This document shows, one piece after another, positions 11,101-22,070 of a stretch of DNA of 64,000 nt (its first letter is position 1; the number at the start of each line of letters is the position of its first letter). The DNA comes from Brachybacterium sp. Z12 (lineage in GTDB: Bacteria > Actinomycetota > Actinomycetes > Actinomycetales > Dermabacteraceae), in contig NZ_CP060496.1 of assembly GCF_014400405.1 (NCBI RefSeq), forward strand, positions 1,488,001 to 1,552,000. Reading direction: 5' to 3'. The translations under genes were made by a program, and so were the position numbers. The notes beneath the pieces are model-generated. The model saw nothing but the letters and a program-made list of their open reading frames with translations. It was not told where the DNA came from and ran no database searches.

Positions 11101-11742
11101 GTGGCGATGAAGGACCTCGAGATCCGCGGTGCGGGCAACCTGCTGGGCGGGGAGCAGTCGGGCCACATCGCCGGGGTTGGCTTCGACCTGTACGTACGGA
11201 TGGTCGGCGAGGCGGTCGCCGCCTTCCGCGGCGAGGGCAAGGCTCCGGAGAAGGAGATCCGTGTGGAGCTCCCGCTGGACGCCCACATCCCTCACGACTA
11301 CATCGGCTCCGAACGCCTGCGCCTGGAGGCCTACTCCAAGCTTGCCGCCGTGCGCGAGGTGTCCGAGATCGACCAGGTCCGTGCCGAGCTCTCCGACCGT
11401 TACGGCGCACCGCCGGCCTCGGTCGAGGTGCTGCTGGACGTGGCCCGATTCCGGATCGATGCCCGCGCGGCGGGGGTCGACGAGGTCCAGGCGCAGGGCA
11501 AGATGATCCGTTTCGCGCATCTCGAGGTCCCGGACTCCGCCGCGATGAGGATGAAGCGCCTCCACCCGGGAACGGTGCTCAAGCCCGCCACCCGGCAGGT
11601 GCTGGTGCCGCGGCCGATGACCTCGCGCCTGGGCGGCACCGAGCTGCGCGACCACGAGCTGCTCGAATGGGCCCGAGAGATCCTGCGCACGCTGGTGCCC
11701 GCAGCCGCTGAGCAGATCACGTCCAGGACGTCGGCGCAGTAG
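8143..11742 (+). CDS. mfd: Transcription-repair coupling factor (five frameshifts)
   Basis: Removes RNA polymerase stalled at DNA lesions and recruits UvrA. The UvrB-homology region contains [20 protein letters not shown]. The RNA-polymerase interaction domain contains [14 protein letters not shown]. The SF2 translocase has Walker A GDVGYGKTE, the DEEQ box IIDEEQRFG, and helicase motif [12 protein letters not shown]. The TRG-containing C-terminus and regulatory D7 domain close the protein. Frame breaks fall at 8643-8646, about 9155-9160, 9664-9667, 9819-9822 (each one base short) and 10158-10160 (one G too many). Corrected length is about 1200 residues, normal for Mfd. The last third (10183 on) is one clean frame. 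Confidence 0.94.
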
Positions 11743-11745
11743 CCT
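11740..11745 (+). promoter_or_regulatory. Putative -10 box of mazG (leaderless)
   Basis: TAGCCT lies 7 bases before the GTG start of mazG and reuses the TAG stop codon of mfd. There is no Shine-Dalgarno, so a leaderless transcript is likely. Confidence 0.5.
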
Positions 11746-11752
11746 CGCACCC

Positions 11753-12584
11753 GTGAGCCGATCGCAGCAGCCCTCAGCCCCCGAGAACGCCCCCGAGCAC
11801 GACGGGCCATCCGATACCGAGACCTCCGCTCCTCGCGGCAGCGCGCTGCTGCGAGCGGTGGAGGTGATGGAGGCGCTGCGGGCGCCCGACGGAGATGCCT
11901 GGACGCACCGGCAGACCCACGCCTCGCTCGCGCGGTACCTGCTGGAGGAGACCCACGAGGTCCTCGAGGTGATCGACGACCCGGACGCCCAGGGCCCGGG
12001 GGCTCTCGCCGACGAGCTCGGGGACCTGCTGTTCCAGATCCTCTTCCATGCCCGCGTGGGTCAGGAGGAGAACCCGGCCTGGGATGTGGACGACGTCGCC
12101 CGCGCCTTCGTCGAGAAGATGGAGCGGCGCAACCCTCACGTCTTCGGGACCGGGCGGGAGGGCAGCGCTCGAGGATCCCGAGGACGTCGATCAGATCATC
12201 GCCCAGTGGCATGCGGTCAAATCCGCGGAACGCGCCGAGCAGGGCGGGCGGCGCAAGGGCTGGTTCGACGGGATCCCCGCCGAGCTGCCTGCGCTGCAGA
12301 GCGCCGCGAAGGTGGTCCACCGTGCCCGCTCCGAGGGACGGCTCGAGGAGCTGCTCGCCGCCGCCGACGAAGCCGCCGAGGCGCAGGACGCCTCGCAGTG
12401 GGGAGGGGACCTCGCCCGCGCCCTGCTCGATCTCGTGGTCGCCGCGGAGTCCCGGGACGATGATCCGGAGACCGCCCTGCGCGCCCTGCTGGCCAGGACC
12501 CGCACGCACGTCGATGCGCTGGAGACGCCGCCGGACGTCGCCACCGGAGGAGCCCGGGACCGTGACCCGGGGCGCACGGCCTAG
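11753..12584 (+). CDS. mazG: MazG-type nucleoside triphosphate pyrophosphohydrolase (one frameshift)
   Basis: Hydrolyses NTPs/dNTPs to the monophosphate, probably for house-cleaning. The all-alpha MazG fold is clear: metal-binding [12 protein letters not shown] followed by [16 protein letters not shown]. The second MazG-like half is in the next frame after a break at 12160-12162 (one G too many; corrected sequence runs [13 protein letters not shown]). The C-terminal part is helical and acidic. Start is GTG without a ribosome site. It sits between mfd and eno, a standard actinobacterial order. Corrected length is about 277 residues. Confidence 0.88.
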
Positions 12585-12587
12585 ACT
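12582..12587 (+). promoter_or_regulatory. Putative -10 box of eno
   Basis: TAGACT about 64 bases before the eno ATG, directly overlapping the end of mazG. It implies a leader of roughly 55 bases, consistent with the Shine-Dalgarno GGAAGGAA just before eno. Confidence 0.45.
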
Positions 12588-12650
12588 GTCCGGTGGACGG
12601 TCAGCGCCGACCGGCCGTGACGGAAGTTCAACCGACGGAAGGAACAGCCC

Positions 12651-13934
<1,284 letters not shown>

Positions 13935-14011
13935 TCGACGTACTGAAAAGCACGAGAAGCATCAGCGGTAGGAGATCAGGCACTCGATCAGAGGCCTGAG
14001 AAAAACTCAGC

Positions 14012-14029
14012 ACGAGGTTGTAACCTCGT
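14012..14029. promoter_or_regulatory. 18-bp palindrome over the septum-initiator promoter
   Basis: ACGAGGTTGTAACCTCGT is a perfect inverted repeat with an 8-bp arm and 2-base centre. Its right half contains TAACCT (14021-14026), a good -10 box lying 6 bases before the ATG at 14033. It may be an operator or a small hairpin in the promoter; no T-run follows. Confidence 0.5.
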
Positions 14030-14032
14030 CGC

Positions 14033-14718
14033 ATGAGCAGCAGACGACCGGGCGCCCCGCGATCGACGAGGCGCCCGGTCTCCGCGTCCGGGGGCAGGCG
14101 CCCCGGGGCGCGGACCTCTTCGGGCCCCGCGACGACCAGCTCCCGCACGAGCACCAAGACCAGCTCCCCGACCCGCTCCCGAGGCCCGGCTGCCGCCTCC
14201 CGCCCTGCGGCAGGCGGCACGGGCGCCCCGGAGGAGGACGGCCCCGGCATCACCATCACCCGGCGCACGCTCGCACTGATCGCGCTGGTCGTCGTCGCTC
14301 TGGCCGCACTGGTGCCCACCGTCAACTCCTACGTCGCGCAGCGACAGCAGCTGTCCGATCTGCGCACGCAGGTCTCGCAGCAGGAGCAGCAGGTCGAGGA
14401 CCTGCGCACCCAGGTCGCGCGATGGGAGGACCCGGCCTACGTCGCCGCACGAGCCCGTGAACGACTTCTGTTCGCGATGCCGGGGAGACCCAGTACCGGC
14501 TCACCGACACCTCTGGCCAGGACGTTCCCCTCACCGAGGCCGAGCAGGCCGCGGAGGAGGCGAAGGAGGGCGAATGGTTCTCCGTGCTCTGGGAGAGCGT
14601 CGAGGGCTCCAGCCGCCTCACCCCCGCAGACATCCCCGACGAGACCGGGTCGACCGACGACGACGTCTCCGAGCAGGACCCCGCCGACACCACCACCGAC
14701 CAGGACCCCGATCAGTGA
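14033..14718 (+). CDS. FtsB/DivIC-like septum formation initiator (one frameshift)
   Basis: A bitopic division protein. The N-terminal 75 residues are a basic, Ser/Arg/Pro-rich cytoplasmic tail. One transmembrane segment follows (LALIALVVVALAALVPTV, about residues 82-100). An extracytoplasmic coiled coil rich in Gln and Leu comes next (QRQQLSDLRTQVSQQEQQVEDL), and the conserved DPAYVAARARERL motif closes the core. This order defines the FtsB/DivIC family that works with FtsL and FtsQ in the divisome. The frame breaks at GGGG 14482-14485. The next frame gives AMPGETQYRLTD and an acidic tail ending at 14718. It overlaps the DUF501 start. No Shine-Dalgarno is present; TAACCT suggests a leaderless mRNA. 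Confidence 0.88.
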
Positions 14719-15263
14719 CCACACTCCCCGCCCTGCCCTACGACTCCCCGGCCACCCCGCATGACCTCGATGTCATGCGTGAACAGCTCGGCCGGGACAT
14801 GCGTGGGGTGGTCTCCATCGCACGCCGCTGCAGCTGCGGGCGTCCCGCGGTCGTCCGCACCGCGCCGCGCCTCGAGGACGGGACGCCGTTCCCCACCTCG
14901 CTCTACCTGACCCTTCCCTGGCTGACTCTCGAGCTCTCCCGTCTCGAGGCCGCCGGCCTGATGGCCGAGCTGAGCACGCGCCTGGAGCAGGAGGAGGATC
15001 TCGCCGCCGCCTACCGGCGCGCTCACGAGCGCTATCTGACGCGCCGGCAGGAGCTCGGTGATGCCGAGGAGGTCCACCACGTCAGCGCGGGAGGCATGCC
15101 CACTCGGGTGAAGTGCCTCCACGCGGTCGCGGGCCAGGCGCTCGCGGAGGGGCCCGGGATCAATCCGATCGCCGACGAGGTGCTGGCGGGCATCGACGGT
15201 GCGACGCCCGAGCTGGTGTGCCGCTGCGACAGCGTCCCGACGGACGGGACGGAGGGACGATGA
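14715..15263 (+). CDS. DUF501 family protein
   Basis: A 182-residue protein starting at a GTG that overlaps the previous stop codon. The N-terminal half has a CxC motif (ARRCSCGRPAVVRTAPRLEDGTPF) and the C-terminal half has CLHAVAGQALAEGPGINPIADEVL and a second cysteine pair near LVCRCDS. The conserved cysteines could bind metal, but the function is unknown. DUF501 genes lie between the septum initiator and ppx/gppA in many actinobacteria, as here. The frame is intact. The final residues overlap the ppx ATG. Confidence 0.85.
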   Translation: MTTLPALPYDSPATPHDLDVMREQLGRDMRGVVSIARRCSCGRPAVVRTAPRLEDGTPFPTSLYLTLPWLTLELSRLEAAGLMAELSTRLEQEEDLAAAYRRAHERYLTRRQELGDAEEVHHVSAGGMPTRVKCLHAVAGQALAEGPGINPIADEVLAGIDGATPELVCRCDSVPTDGTEGR

Positions 15264-16210
15264 GCGCGCCCGTCGCCGCGATCGACTGCGGCACCAACTC
15301 GATCCGACTGCTGATCGCACGCCGCGACGAGGCCACCGGAGCGATGGTCGACCTCGAACGCCGGCTGGAGATGGTCCGTCTCGGTCTCGGAGTGGATCGC
15401 ACCGGCCGGTTCGACCCGGTGGCGGTCGAACGCACCCTCGATGCCGCTCGCCGCTACCGCACCTGATCGAGCACCACGGTGTGGCGCGCCAGGACATCCG
15501 CTTCGTCGCGACCTCCGCGACCCGCGATGCCGCGAACCGCGACCTGTTCATCGACGGCATCCGGGAGATCCTCGGCGTGGAGCCGGAGGTCATCAGCGGA
15601 CAGGAGGAGGCGGCGCTCTCCTTCCGGGGCGCGGTCAGCACGGTGGGACCTTCCGGAGGGCCCTCGGCTGGTGGTCGACATCGGTGGCGGCTCCACGGAG
15701 CTCGTGCTCGGCACCGAGACCCCGAGCCACCGCATCAGCATGGACATCGGCTCGGTGCGGCTCACGGAGCGTCATCTCGTCTCGGACCCGCCCACCGCGG
15801 CCGAGGTCGCCTCCGCCACCGCAGATATAGACGCACTCCTCGACGAGGCGGAGACGGCCGTGCCCCTCGCGGAGGCCGCTGCGCTGGTCGGCGTCGCCGG
15901 GACAGTGACGACCGTCACTGCCGTCGCCAGCGGGATCCAGGACTATCGTCCCGACGTCACCCATGGCGCTGTTCTGACCGTCGACGAGGTCGCCGCGATC
16001 TGCCGCACCCTGCTCGCCGAGACCCGGGAACAGCGAGCGCAGCACCAGGTCATCCACCCTGGTCGCATCGATGTCATCGGCGCCGGAGCCCTGATCTGGT
16101 CGCGGATCGTCGCCCGCGTGGCGGCTGCCGCAGGGATCGCCGAGACGCGCACGAGCGAGCACGACATCCTCGACGGGATCGCGCTGGATCTGCTCGATCA
16201 GGCCTGCTGA
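15260..16210 (+). CDS. ppx: Exopolyphosphatase / guanosine pentaphosphatase, Ppx-GppA family (two frameshifts)
   Basis: Sugar-kinase/actin-fold phosphohydrolase acting on polyphosphate or pppGpp. Phosphate 1 loop [14 protein letters not shown] is at the N-terminus. [14 protein letters not shown] and the second ATP-like loop [12 protein letters not shown] follow, and [15 protein letters not shown] is in the C-terminal half. The frame breaks near 15461-15465 (a C short; RRYRTLIEHHG) and at 15643-15665 (one base too many just before RLVVDIGGG). Corrected length is about 316 residues, the short single-module type common in actinobacteria. The ATG overlaps the DUF501 stop region. Confidence 0.9.
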
Positions 16211-16253
16211 GCGCACCTGCGTCTCACGGAGGGCCGCATTCGTCTCATGCCTT

Positions 16254-16282
16254 TTGTCTCAGGGCCTCCGCGGTTCTAGGCT
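16254..16282 (+). promoter_or_regulatory. Promoter of NDH-2 gene, leaderless
   Basis: TTGTCT (16254-16259), 17-base spacer, TAGGCT (16277-16282), then GGGGGC and the ATG. The start codon would lie at or within one base of the transcription start. Confidence 0.6.
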
Positions 16283-16288
16283 GGGGGC

Positions 16289-17664
16289 ATGACCAACACT
16301 TTCGGCGGCAAGCCCCACGTTCTTATCCTCGGCGGCGGTTCCGTCGGCCTGACGACCGCATCCGAGCTGCGCAAGACTCTCGGTGCGGAGGTCGCGATCA
16401 CGGTCGTCGACCCGCGTCCCTACATGACCTACGCACCGTTCCTCCCCGAGGTCGGCGCAGGCAGCATCCATCCCCGTGACGTCCTCGCGCCGCTGCGCAA
16501 GGTGCTCCCCGGCGCGAAGATCGTCACCGGTGCGGTCTCTGCGATCCGCAGCGCCGAGAACACCGTCGTGGTGGACATGGAAGAGGGCGAGCAGCTCGAG
16601 ATCGCCTACGACTACCTCGTCGTCGGCCTCGGTGCGGTGCCGCGCCTGCTGCCCATCCCGGGCCTCGCGCGGAGAACGCCATCGGCTTCAAGCAGGTCGA
16701 GGAGGCCGCGGCCGTGCGCGACCGCATCCTCGCGAACCTCGCAGAGGCCGCCTCGACCAAGGACCCCAGCGTCCGCAAGCGTCTGCTCACCTTCACCTTC
16801 ATCGGCGGCGGCTTCGCCGGCGGCGAGGCCGTGGCAGAGACCGAGGACATGGTCCGCGACGCGCTGCGCTACTACCCCGACCTGCACGCCTCGGACATCC
16901 GCTTCGTGCTCGTCGACGGCGCACCGTTCATCTTCCCCGAGCTCACCGAGGATCAGCGCGCCTACGTCCTCAACCAGCTGCGCGAGCGCGGCATCGAGGT
17001 CAAGCTCGAGACCTTCCTGAACTCCGCCGAGAACGGCGTGATCAAGACCAGCGACGGCGACGAGTTCGAGTCCGACCTGCTGGTGTGGAACGCCGGCGTG
17101 AAGCCCGCCCCGGTGCTCTCGGACGCGGAGTCCTCCGACCTCCCCGTCGTCACCGAGCGCGGACCCATGATGGGCAAGCTCGAGGCGCTGGCCGATCTGC
17201 GCGTCAACGGTGTCGACGGCCCTCTGGACAACGTCTTCGCCGCCGGCGACTGCACCGCAGTGCCGGACCTCGCCTCGGGCGAGGGCAAGTTCTGCCCGCC
17301 CAACGCCCAGCACGCGGTGCGTCAGGCGAAGCGTCTGGCGGACAACATCGCCCGCTCCGTGCAGGGTCGCCCGCTGGTGGACTACTACCACCGCAACCTC
17401 GGTGTGATGGCCACGCTCGGCATGTACAAGGGCGTCGGCCGCCTGCAGGTGGGCGACAAGGAGCTCGACATCCGCGGCCTGCCGGCCTGGGCAATGGCTC
17501 GCGCGTACCACGTCTACGCGATGCCGACCTTCGGTCGCAAGGCCTCCGTCGTCGCGGGCTGGGCCACCAACCTGATCTCGCGTCGCGACATCATCGGCAT
17601 CCCGCAGACCGAGACCCCGCGCGCGGCGTTCGAGTACGCCGCGAACACCGGCAAGAAGAAGTGA
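16289..17664 (+). CDS. ndh: Type II NADH dehydrogenase (one frameshift)
   Basis: Single-subunit, non-proton-pumping NADH:quinone oxidoreductase on the inner face of the membrane. The N-terminal FAD-binding fold is VLILGGGSVGLTTASEL. The second, NADH-binding Rossmann motif is FTFIGGGFAGGEAVAE, and the late FAD motif is DNVFAAGDCTAVP. The frame breaks at about 16663-16670 (one base short; corrected GLAENAIGFKQVEE). Corrected length is about 459 residues, normal. The C-terminus TFGRKASVVAGWATN is likely amphipathic and membrane-associated. No Shine-Dalgarno; a TAGGCT box sits 6 bases before the ATG. A long hairpin follows the gene. Confidence 0.92.
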
Positions 17665-17703
17665 TCCGTACGGGAGCGGCCCGCTGAGGCGCTTCCGTGA
17701 GGG

Positions 17704-17741
17704 AACGGACGCCGTCGCGCGGCTGCGCGGCGGCGTCCGTT
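17704..17741 (+). terminator. 17-bp hairpin after ndh
   Basis: AACGGACGCCG (17704-17714) pairs with CGGCGTCCGTT (17731-17741), and the inner six bases also pair, leaving a GGCT tetraloop. It lies 40 bases after the ndh stop and has no T-tract. Confidence 0.7.
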
Positions 17742-17864
17742 GCTTCCCCGGCCTGTCGAGCCACGTCTGTGACGCGCAGCCGTTTAGGATCGAAGTTCCC
17801 GAAAAGAGCAGAAACGATCCTCGGACCCCCGTAGAGCGGCGCACCGAGCCGGAAGGCAGCATTC

Positions 17865-18663
17865 ATGGAGATCCACATCGTCGCCGACGTCGATGCAGGT
17901 GCGAAGGTCGTCGCCGACCTCTTCGAGCACACTGTGCGCGAGGCCGGCGAATCCGGTGCCGTGCTGGGCCTGGCGACCGGATCCTCCCCGGTCCCCGCCT
18001 ATGCCGAGCTGATCCGCCGCCATCGGGAGGACGGGCTGTCCTTCGCGGCCAGCCGTGCTTTCCTGCTCGACGAGTACGTGGGGCTGCCCGCCGGCCATGA
18101 GCAGAGCTATCACCGCTTCATCCGCGAGAACTTCACGTCACAGGTCGACATCGATGATGCCGCCTCGTCGTCTCGCTGGACGGCTCCGCCGCCGACCCCG
18201 TCGCCGAAGCCGCCGCATACGACCGCCGGATCCGCGAGGCCGGGGAGTGGACCTGCAGATCCTCGGGATCGGCTCCAACGGGCACATCGCGTTCAACGAG
18301 CCCGGCAGCTCCCTCGCCTCCCGCACCCACGTGGTGGGCCTGACGCGCTCCACCATCGAGGACAACGCGCGCTACTTCGACACGGCGTCCGACGTCCCGG
18401 TGCGGGCCCTCAGCCAGGGCCTGGGCACCATCCTCGAGGCGCGGAGCATCGTGCTCACCGCCTGCGGGGAGGGGAAGGCCACCGCCATCGCTCAGCTCGC
18501 AGAAGGAGCGGTCAGCGCGCGCTGGCCCGCCACCGTCCTGCAGACCCACCCCGACGTCACCGTGGTCGTGGATGAGGCCGCAGCCTCGAAGCTCGAGCTC
18601 GCCGACTACTACCGCTACAGCCGTGCACTCGAGAGCGAGAATCCGGTCACGTCACAGCGCTGA
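17865..18663 (+). CDS. nagB: Glucosamine-6-phosphate deaminase (two frameshifts)
   Basis: Converts glucosamine-6-phosphate to fructose-6-phosphate and ammonia, feeding amino sugars into glycolysis. Family motifs: LATGSSPVPAYAEL, FLLDEYVGLP with the catalytic Asp, and LGIGSNGHIAFNEPG containing the active-site His. The frame breaks near 18160-18165 (a C short before LVVSLDGSAADP) and at GGGG 18242-18245 (a G short; AGGVDLQILGIG). Corrected length is about 266 residues, as expected. It appears monocistronic. No nagA or GntR regulator lies beside it. Confidence 0.93.
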
Positions 18664-18703
18664 GGTGAGGCGATCGGAGAGGCGCTCCCCGGCTGCGTGC
18701 GGA

Positions 18704-18709
18704 TACGAT
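18704..18709 (+). promoter_or_regulatory. Putative -10 box of purine permease gene (leaderless)
   Basis: TACGAT, 7 bases before the ATG at 18717, with no ribosome site between. This supports the upstream ATG as the real start. Confidence 0.5.
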
Positions 18710-18716
18710 CGCCCCC

Positions 18717-20215
18717 ATGCAGCAGGCTGATCCCCCTCCTCGACCTCCTCCCCGGCCGCCGTGGCCCCGCGCTCCGGACTGGACCGCTACTTCAAGATCT
18801 CCGAACGCGGCTCGACGGTCTCCCGCGAGATCCGCGGCGGTCTGGTGACGTTCTTCTCGATGTGCTACATCGTGGTGCTGAACCCGCTGATCATCGGCAC
18901 CGTCCCCGACTCGACCGGCATGTACCTCGGCGGTGGTGCGGAGCCCAACCTCCCGGCGGTCGCCGCCGGCACCGCGCTGATCGCGGGAATCCTGAGCATC
19001 TTCATGGGCGCGTGGGCGAAGTTCCCCCTCGCGCTCGCTGCGGGGCTGGGCCTGAACGCGTACCTCGCCTACTCCGTCGTACCGCTGCCCGGCATGACCT
19101 GGGGCGGTGCCATGGGCATGGTGCTGCTCGAGGGCGTCGTGATCCTGATCCTCGTCCTCACCGGCTTCCGCAAGGCGGTCTTCGCCGCGGTCCCGCCCTT
19201 CCTCAAGACAGCCATCGCGGTGGGCATCGGCCTGTTCATCGCCTTCCTCGGCCTGTTCAACGCCAAGTTCGTGACCACTGCCGCCGGGACCCCGGTGCAG
19301 CTGGGCAACGACGGCTCCCTCACCGGCTGGCCCACGCTCGTGTTCGTCACCGGCCTGCTGCTGATGTTCGTGCTGTGGATCCGCAAGGTCCCCGGCGCGA
19401 TCCTGATCGCGATCGTCACGGCGACCGTGCTGGCCATGGTCATCGAGCGGGTGCTGCACCTGGGCGCCTTCACCGCGCCAGGGGACGCCGGCGAGGGCAA
19501 CCCCGGCGGCTGGGCGATGAACGTCCCGGCCCTCACCGAGTTCCCGATCCAGCTGCCCGACTTCGCCACCCTGTTCACGGTCGACCCGATCGGCGGCATC
19601 ACCGCCGCCGGCGTGATCGGCGCGACCGTCATCGTCTTCTCCCTGCTGCTGGCGGACTTCTTCGACACCATGGGCACCATGGTCGGAGTCGCCTCCGGCG
19701 CCGGTCTCGTGGAGGAGGACGGCGACATCCCCCATTCCCAGCGCATCCTGGTGGTCGACTCCGCGGCGGCGATCGCGGGCGGCATCGGCGGCGTCTCCTC
19801 CAACACGAGCTTCGTCGAATCCACCGCGGGCGTGGCCGAGGGAGCCCGGACCGGCCTGGCCGCGATCGTGGTGGGTGCGCTCTTCCTGCTGTCCACCTTC
19901 TTCGCGCCGCTGGTGGCGATGGTCCCCTACGAGGCGGCGACCCCGGCTCTGGTGATGGTCGGGTTCCTGATGATGACCCAGATCACCGACATCGACTTCT
20001 CCGATGTCGAGATTGCGGTGCCTGCCTTCCTCACCATCATCCTCATGCCCTTCGCCTACTCGATCACCGTCGGGATGGGCGCGGGTTTCGTGATGTACGT
20101 GCTGATCCGTGTGGCACGCGGCAAGGCCCGTGACGTGCACTGGCTGATGTACCTCATCGCTCTTATGTTCGTCGCATACTTCCTGCGCGGAGCGATCGAG
20201 GGCCTGCTGCTGTGA
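18717..20215 (+). CDS. NCS2-family purine permease, AzgA/PbuG type (one frameshift near start)
   Basis: Polytopic membrane transporter, about 12-14 hydrophobic segments, probably importing adenine, guanine or hypoxanthine with protons. AzgA-like signatures: FFDTMGTMVGVASGAGL and SSNTSFVESTAGVAEGARTGL. The body is one open frame from 18761. The better start is ATG 18717, joined through a one-base deficit in the CCCCC run at 18732-18736. The corrected N-terminus reads MQQADPPPSTSSPAAVAPRSGLDRYFKI, consistent with the charged cytoplasmic head of the family. Corrected length is about 500 residues. The stop overlaps the start of the MarR gene, so the two are probably co-expressed. Confidence 0.9.
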
Positions 20216-20700
20216 CAGAGGGCGCCGGGAGGGAGGGGGCAGCGGGACAGGAGCGCTCCGAGGGAGACTCGGAGGAGGTCATGGAGCTCGCCGCCGAGCT
20301 GCAGCGGGTGCTGCTCGTCTCCTCCCGGATCTTGCGCTCCCACACCGCGTCCGATGCCGTCTCCGCACCGCAGTTCTCGGTGCTCGCCTACCTCCAGCGG
20401 GCTGGAGAGTCCACCCCGGGCGCGCTTGCGGACTTCGAGCACGTCACCCCGCCGGTGATGACCCGGATCCTGGGCCGGCTCGAGGACGCCGGACTCGTGC
20501 AGCGTGCCGCCCACCCCGGCGATGGGCGACAGGTGAGGGTGACGCTCACGGAAGAGGGACAGGCAGTGGTGCTGGCAGGCCGTGCCGAGCGTGATGCCTG
20601 GCTCCGCACCCGTATCCAGGCGGCTCCTCCCGAGGAGAGGGCGGCGCTGCGCGACGCCTCCCGCGTGCTGCGCGCGATCCTCATCCCGCCGCGCGACTGA
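20212..20700 (+). CDS. MarR-family transcriptional regulator
   Basis: A 162-residue winged-helix regulator starting at GTG inside the permease stop codon. After an acidic N-terminal tail, AAELQRVLLVSSRILRS begins the dimerisation helices. The DNA-binding part includes PGALADFEHVTPPVMTRILGRLEDAGLVQR, and the wing contains HPGDGRQVRVTLTEEG. The overlap with the purine permease suggests joint transcription, but the ligand is unknown. A 21-bp hairpin separates it from convergent serC. Confidence 0.88.
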   Translation: MTEGAGREGAAGQERSEGDSEEVMELAAELQRVLLVSSRILRSHTASDAVSAPQFSVLAYLQRAGESTPGALADFEHVTPPVMTRILGRLEDAGLVQRAAHPGDGRQVRVTLTEEGQAVVLAGRAERDAWLRTRIQAAPPEERAALRDASRVLRAILIPPRD

Positions 20701-20720
20701 GCACTGCGGCGCAGTCCGCA

Positions 20721-20768
20721 CATGACGACGGCCGGACCACTTCTCGCAGTGGTCCGGCCGTCGTCATG
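20721..20768. terminator. 21-bp perfect hairpin, bidirectional terminator (MarR / serC)
   Basis: ATGACGACGGCCGGACCACT (20722-20741) is the exact reverse complement of 20748-20767 across a 6-base loop TCTCGC, with one more C-G pair outside. It lies between the convergent MarR and serC stops. No T-tract on either side. Confidence 0.8.
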
Positions 20769-20780
20769 CGGAGGTGAGCC

Positions 20781-21944
20781 TCAGGCGTCGGACGTGGTGT
20801 CCAGGACGTGATCGAGCACCGCGATCAGCGACGCCACATCGTCCTCGCCGACAGCGGGGAAGGTCGCGATCCGCAGCTGGTTGCGACCGAGCTTCCGGTA
20901 GGGCTCGATGTCGACGACCCCGTGGGCGCGCAGCACCGACGTGATCGCCGTGGCATCGATGGCCTCGTCCACGTCCAGGGTGGTGACCACCTGGGAGCGG
21001 GCCGACGGCTCGGAGACGAACGGCGTGATCTCCGAGCGCCGTGCAGCCCAGTCCTGGAGCATGCCGCTGGTGGTCCTGGTACGAGCGTCGGCCCACGCCA
21101 GCCCACCCTGGTCGAGCATCCACTCGATCTGCTCGGCCAGCAGCACCAGCGTGGCCACCGCAGGGGTGTTGAGGGTCTGGTCCTTGCGGGAGTTCTCCAG
21201 CGCGCTGGTGAGCGAGAGGAACGCGGGTATCCAGCGATCCTTCGCGATGGCGAGGCGCTCGGCCCGCTCGATCGCGGCGGGGGAGAGGACGCTCAGCCAG
21301 AGCCCGCCATCGGAGGCGAAGGCCTTCTGCGGAGCGAAGTAGTACGCATCGGTCTGGGAGAGATCCACCGCGGCAGCCCCAGCCACCGACGTCGCGTCGA
21401 CCAGGACCAGCTGGTCCTGCGAGGCGCCGGCTGGCCGCTGCACCGGCACCATCACGCCGGTGGACGTCTCGTTGTGGGGCCATGCGTAGGCATCGACGTC
21501 CGGGTTGGCGGACGCCACGGGGAGACCGCCCGGCTCGGAACGCAGGATCTCGGGCTCCTCCAGATGCGGGGCCGCCTTCGCCTCGGACGCGAACTTCTGC
21601 GAGAACTCGCCGAGCACGAGATGCTGGGACCGACGCTCGATCAGACCGAACACCGCCATATCCCAGAACGCGGTAGAGCCGCCGTTGCCGAGCACCACCT
21701 CGTATCCCTCGGGCAGAGAGAACAGCTCAGCGATGCCCGCGCGCACGCGGGCGACGACGTCCTTCACGGGAGCCTGCCGATGCGAAGTGCCCATGACCGT
21801 GCGGGAAGCGGCCTGGAGCGCCTCCATCTGCTGACCGCGGATGCGGGAGGGGCCGGAACCGAATCGACCATCGCCCGGCAGCAGTTCCTGGGGGATGGTC
21901 AGGGCGCGAACGGCATCGGAACGTGCAGAGCTGGCTGCGGTCAT
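20781..21944 (-). CDS. serC: Phosphoserine aminotransferase
   Basis: PLP enzyme converting 3-phosphohydroxypyruvate and glutamate to phosphoserine in serine synthesis; it may also act in pyridoxal phosphate synthesis. The protein has 387 residues, near the usual length of the actinobacterial subtype. The N-terminus has LPGDGRFGSGPSRIR. VVLGNGGSTAFWDMA is the PLP phosphate-binding region, HNETSTGVMVP contacts substrate, LVDATSVAG contains the PLP-ring Asp, and FAPQKAFASDGG contains the Schiff-base lysine. An AGGAGG site precedes the ATG. The frame is intact. Confidence 0.95.
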   Translation of the reverse strand: MTAASSARSDAVRALTIPQELLPGDGRFGSGPSRIRGQQMEALQAASRTVMGTSHRQAPVKDVVARVRAGIAELFSLPEGYEVVLGNGGSTAFWDMAVFGLIERRSQHLVLGEFSQKFASEAKAAPHLEEPEILRSEPGGLPVASANPDVDAYAWPHNETSTGVMVPVQRPAGASQDQLVLVDATSVAGAAAVDLSQTDAYYFAPQKAFASDGGLWLSVLSPAAIERAERLAIAKDRWIPAFLSLTSALENSRKDQTLNTPAVATLVLLAEQIEWMLDQGGLAWADARTRTTSGMLQDWAARRSEITPFVSEPSARSQVVTTLDVDEAIDATAITSVLRAHGVVDIEPYRKLGRNQLRIATFPAVGEDDVASLIAVLDHVLDTTSDA

Positions 21945-22070
21945 GCGGGGTCTCCTCCTGAGGGGTGGGCCGAGGCGCCGACTGTACTGGCGCCGACTCC
22001 ATTCTCCCAGCGGAGAGGAGCCCGAGCACCCGGGGTCCACGGGAGGCGGCCCGCGTGGGAAGATCGGGGC

